Below, piece by piece: positions 59,746 to 64,000 of a DNA stretch of 64,000 nucleotides; the first letter of the stretch is position 1; each line of letters starts with the position of its first letter. The notes beneath the pieces were generated by a model. That model was not told the origin of the DNA and did no database searches. It saw only the letters and a list, made by a program, of their open reading frames with translations. Source of the DNA: Oscarella lobularis (taxonomy: Eukaryota > Porifera > Homoscleromorpha > Homosclerophorida > Oscarellidae); assembly GCF_947507565.1 (NCBI RefSeq), contig NC_089194.1:1488001-1552000 (forward strand). Direction: 5' to 3'. The position numbers and the translations under genes are program-made.

Positions 59746-62700
59746 ATGGGATCAAATCGAGCGTTTATGCTCGTTTTCTTTGCGGCGTTTTTGCGCTTAG
59801 CTCAGCTTCAGTGTAAGTGATAATAGCGCGCAGAAAAATCGGCATCAAAACCTAAGAATTTCGTGCACATGTGTGTTTGCGCACGCAGCGGCAGGAACGC
59901 CGTCTGTAACGAGAACGCCCTCGGATTCTTTCACCCAAGCCACTTCGTTTACATTTAAAATCACGGGAACCAGTGTATGCTTATGTAAAGGCATTTTGAA
60001 GCCGAATACTAATCGATTTTGCTTTTGATATATAAGGCCAATAGCCTATACGACACGTATCGTTGCGCTATTGATACCGGAGGTCCCACGCCGCAATGCG
60101 CGTCTGGAACCGATTCTCATAGCGGATTGGCCGAAGGTGTGCATACGTACACCGTGCAATATTACGTAAGCGCTTTATGATCACGTGAGTGCATGCTGGT
60201 TTAATTATATAATTAAATAGTCGACCTCATTGACCCATCTTGGTCCCAAGAATACGATCACGTGGACAATTGATACAACTCCGCCCTCTCTGCAATTCAC
60301 GAGCGCTGATTCAGGAATAAATGGAAACAAATTGCAATCTGAGTAAGAGACGTGTAATCATACGTAAATTCAAAGTGAATGCTGTTTGTTAGCTCCGTAA
60401 CCGAAGGGTTTCGAGTTAATTCCGACGAAAATATGGGAACGTATTCATGCACGTTGGACATTCTATCTGGAGTGAATAATAGAAGGTCGCTGTCGTCTTG
60501 TTCTATCTACAATGGGCAGACTAGCGGTGCTGTTACGGCGTCAAGTAAAGAAATCAAAACCTTACAGATAGAGGGTTTTTCAATGAACTCCTTTTTAAGA
60601 TCTCGCCGTTAACGGGCAAGACATCAAGTATAGGATCAATGTGACGGTAAGGATTTTTGTCAATATATCTAGCTGACGTCACATTTGTTGTATTTTTCAG
60701 GCTGTAGACTTGGCTAAAAATTCTGCAAAAATTATGGCAACTTTCAATATCGGTTACTTTATATTCTATGGGGCAATTTAGCAGAAATCACGATTTAGTT
60801 TAGATCGTAAATTGCCGGATATTACGATGCCGCGTTTGGGGGCCCCATCTCTTCCGGATCGCTACACTCAAGCAAACGTTGCCACATTCACTTTTGAATC
60901 GCAAGAAGCCGGGTGGGTGTTATCAGTCAATACTAAGAATTTGACGTCACTGGCTAATTTAGTGTGACTTTTGCTTGCCGATTAAATCAAGGCGCCTCCA
61001 GTCCTTGTGACGGGACCATTAGCAATCCTCAAGAATACGGGAGCCCGTCTTCTCCTCAACCAGAAGTAAATATTGATTAATAAAATAGCCAAAAATAGCG
61101 ATAGATAATGCTTGAAGGGCGATTACGATTTTACAATAATTGCTACCGATTTGGCGAACAACAGGCAAAATCAATTCGGAGTCATAGACGGTCAGAACGT
61201 TAAAATAATGACGAAATACACGTGGACAGTTGGTAAGTCAATAAGAATCAGCTATATAATTAAATGATAAATGCGCGCTGAAAAGATCGGAGTCCTCCCA
61301 ACGTTCCCGACATCAATGCATACCCCGCCAATCCGAGCTCGAATCCGAATCCGACATTCACGTTCTCTCCGCCAGGTTTATAATTTTATCACAATAAGTT
61401 TCGGTAGTGATGTTGATTTAGTCCCTGAAATTGGCGGAGTGACGTACCTGTGCGAAATAAAACGTCCTTCGTCAAGTTTTGCTTCGTTTCCGTGCTCGGA
61501 GACGACCATCGTTGGTACGACCCATATGTTAGAAAACGAAATAGTGCAATACTTTAATTTGCAAAGCGACCAAGTCCTTCCCTGTTTCCGGTGCGGTTAA
61601 CAATGAACTGGACAGCGGGCCCCACACGTTGAGAGTCCAGATGAAGGACGGCGCAGGAAACATTGGGAAATTCAACACATTTGATTGGATTCTAGGCAAA
61701 AAATCATCCACTAATAACCTTTTTTAGCGCTTACGCTTCTGTAAAATAGATCGCTATGCCCCTGTCACCAAGATGGCCACCAATTTCGCTTCGCCTCCAG
61801 ATAAATTGACGAAATCTCCGTTAGTGCACAATAGTCGCGTACAAAACAATCTGATTGTATGTTCTCAGTGATAAAACGTTCAATTTCTTCGCAACCGATC
61901 AGTACATCACACGAACTGATCCCAACACGAATGCGTTTCGTGTGGACCTTTACAGTTCGTGCAACTCGCCCCATTGCACGTTTCAATGTCACATGGACAG
62001 CGAAAACTGGTCCTCCTGTTCAAGGCAAATCACCCTTTGAATTTGTATCAAATAATTATTCAACAGTTTGTACGTTTAGTCCTCAGACTGTGACTGATAT
62101 TGTGGACGCCGGAAAACGCGAAGTTCACACGTTTTACGTAAGAGCCGTGGATGAAGCAGGCAACGCTGCTGCCCCAGTATCTTTCACCTGGGAAATTGGT
62201 AATAATAATACTAAAAATAATACCTTTACATTAACAAGTGCCAATAAATCTAATACGTAGATCGTGTTGACGTGACCGTAACGATAATTTCAACGCCAGA
62301 CGTGAGTGGCTAGAAAGAGGCGCACGTGCTTGAATTAAATAATTTTATTAGCGAGTTGATAACGACACGTCGGAATTGTTTGTTTGGACGACGGGGGAGA
62401 ATTACCTGGCTGAGCCTCCCACGTTTACGTGCATGATCGATTCGAGAGCAAACGTTCCCTGCGGGGGATCGCCTGACAGTTCGGGTTTTTACAATTTTAC
62501 GGCTACGGGATTGACACACGTAGGCGCGCTAAGGAATGTTAGATTTTTTGCGATAACGAGGTTCTAGGGCGATCACGTATTTATACTTGTGGCGACTGAT
62601 TTTGTTGGAAATCAGGGACCTCAGGTGAAGTATTCGTGGACTACAGGTAATGGATTAAATTCGAGAGAAAGTCTGGTAAAGACGCGTTGATATTAAGATT

Positions 62701-64000
62701 TAATTAAACCTGTCGTGTCTCATTCGAGAATTTGGGGACCTCCGGCTTACACAAACAATCCTACCGCGAAATTCACGTGAGAAAATCGAAGTATGAAATG
62801 CCAAACTTTTTTTTAAATTTCCCACGCTAGATTTACGACTGAAATCAAAGCAACTCTCTACTGCCGCCTCATCTCCGTAAGACGATCTCTCTATCGTTAT
62901 GTAGTTTGATTAATTGTTGTATATTCTGAAGGGAAATGTGACTGTTTTTCCTTGGGAACGTTGCTCCGTTCGCAGGAGCTTGGCGCCCGGCGAAAGCGAC
63001 ACGTACGTTTACGCAAATCTGATAGACAGGCAGTACACCTTCTACGCGAGAGCAATTGACGAAGGCGGGAATATATCTCCTGAAGTTTTCTACGTATTTA
63101 CAATCGGTAAAGTCATAATCAGCAAACCGATAAAAACGTGGCTAATATTTGCGTAGATACGGTTGGCCCTGCGACTGTTTATGCCTCCAAACCCGATCCC
63201 TACACAAATCAACTAACGGCTACTTTTGTGGCCAATTCGTCAGCCGTTCTGTCGACTTACGAGTGTCAATACATTAGCGACAGATACACCGACATTCAGT
63301 ACGTAGATCGATCCTACTACCAAGTATAGAACTCCTATCATGATTATAATAAGGTCCTTGTGGCTCTCTTGTTCCGTTCGACCGTTCTATGCAACGACTG
63401 TTGATAGCTGGGGAGCTATTACCTTTACCGTTGAACAATTCAAAACAATTGTGAGTTTCAGAACTGCAGAGTCTACTAATGAATTTAATTCGTACTATTA
63501 GGCCGGTCAAACGATTAGATACATTGACAAGCCTCACGTGATGAAAGTTAGAGCTAAAGATCGCGCAGGAAATACGGGTAAAGAAACCAGCTGGACATGG
63601 GAAATAGGTAGGCCAGCTCAACATTTAAAAACACCATCTCATTGATTTTTAAAGATTTGGTGCCTCCCGTGTTGAATTTCAACAATACGGAGAACGACAT
63701 TGTCAATAAAATACCCCGACCTAACGTTTTGCGCTGGATAAACTCTCCCACCTTCACTCTTACGTCCTTTGCGAAGGATAGCACCTACACTTGCCAACTT
63801 GAACTGTACAACTACAGAAAGAGAGCGTTTTACAAGGCAAAATGATGACGTCAAAGAATCAACTCTTAGCTACTAATTCGTGTTTTTAGACGTCAACAAC
63901 GGACTGTTCTCCCTCTTACGTTTTTTCAAATGTCACTGGAGGACTCTATCGGATTTTGGTTAGGCGAAAATAGGCAGTTAAATTATCTGGCTATGACGCA
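59746..64000 (+). CDS. Secreted or surface protein of bacterial-style Ig-like repeats (3' end outside window)
   Basis: Starts with a signal peptide (MGSNRAFMLVFFAAFLRLAQ), donor at CAGT/GTAAGT. Many short exons follow. Each module resembles the Ig-like repeats common in bacterial surface proteins: an ATFTF-like strand, a Cys-containing C.ID/C.LD strand, a second Cys, a HTYTV/HTFYVRAVDEAGN strand, and a closing TWTID/TWEIG. Seen: YRCAIDTGGPTPQCASGTDS and ITWTIDTTPP (60060-60270), YSCTLDILSG (60440), AVDLAKNSAK (60705), YTWTVG (61220), HTFYVRAVDEAGNAAAPVSF-TWEIG (62130-62195), FTCMIDSRANVPCGG (62430), FYARAIDEGGNISPEVFY (63045), MKVRAKDRAGNTGKETSWTW (63540). About nine modules, one per roughly 450 bp. 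Exact splicing of several modules was not resolved. Function unknown; probably adhesion or extracellular matrix. Confidence 0.65.

Overview
The window comes from a compact, intron-containing animal genome. Introns are mostly 40-100 bp with GT/AG ends and are often rich in TTAATTAA. Genes are packed on both strands with short gaps. The gene content is metazoan: beta-heavy spectrin, NUMB, a CENP-F homologue, NEK2, and two enzymes of chondroitin/heparan assembly. The very short introns, together with these genes, suggest an early-branching animal such as a sponge (homoscleromorph-like). The taxon is inference only; nothing here is diagnostic.

Layout. 1-26289 (-) is one giant gene, a beta-heavy spectrin: two CH domains, spectrin repeats, an SH3 domain after about five repeats, about 25 more repeats, then a Lys/Glu-rich coiled coil that runs off the left edge. 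Two of its introns are filled with minisatellite: 3735-5245, and a 10-kb GC-AG intron at 8148-18120 built from alternating blocks of two repeat families. 26475-32491 is a tandem segmental duplication with no convincing gene; each copy carries a 25-bp minisatellite. 32545-34226 (+) is NUMB.

34931-39740 (-) holds a second tandem duplication. It gives two paralogous FN3 membrane-protein genes, the second with an altered stalk and a lost tail, and leaves a stranded 3' fragment of the neighbouring gene CSGALNACT (39741-41300, -). Then come CENPF-like (41775-46467, -) and a DHRS7-like short-chain dehydrogenase (46734-47970, -).

The most unusual locus is 49160-56315 (+). The exon phases read through from a secreted Notum/pectin-acetylesterase-like serine hydrolase, across a transmembrane helix, into a complete ABCG half-transporter and then a long charged cytoplasmic tail. 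This predicts a single protein of about 1,860 residues with a hydrolase outside and a transporter in the membrane. It is followed by NEK2 (56502-58081, -), which is divergent from a glucuronyltransferase of the B3GAT3 type (58163-59418, +) with only 81 bp between the start codons. Last is a secreted or surface protein of repeated bacterial-style Ig-like domains (59746 to the right edge, +).

How the genes relate. B3GAT3 (last sugar of the proteoglycan linker) and CSGALNACT (first chondroitin GalNAc) act in succession in the Golgi. CENPF and NEK2 are both mitotic. Beta-heavy spectrin and NUMB are both cortical or polarity proteins. The Notum-like hydrolase may act on extracellular lipidated ligands. 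Apart from the divergent NEK2/B3GAT pair, there is no sign of operon-like organisation.
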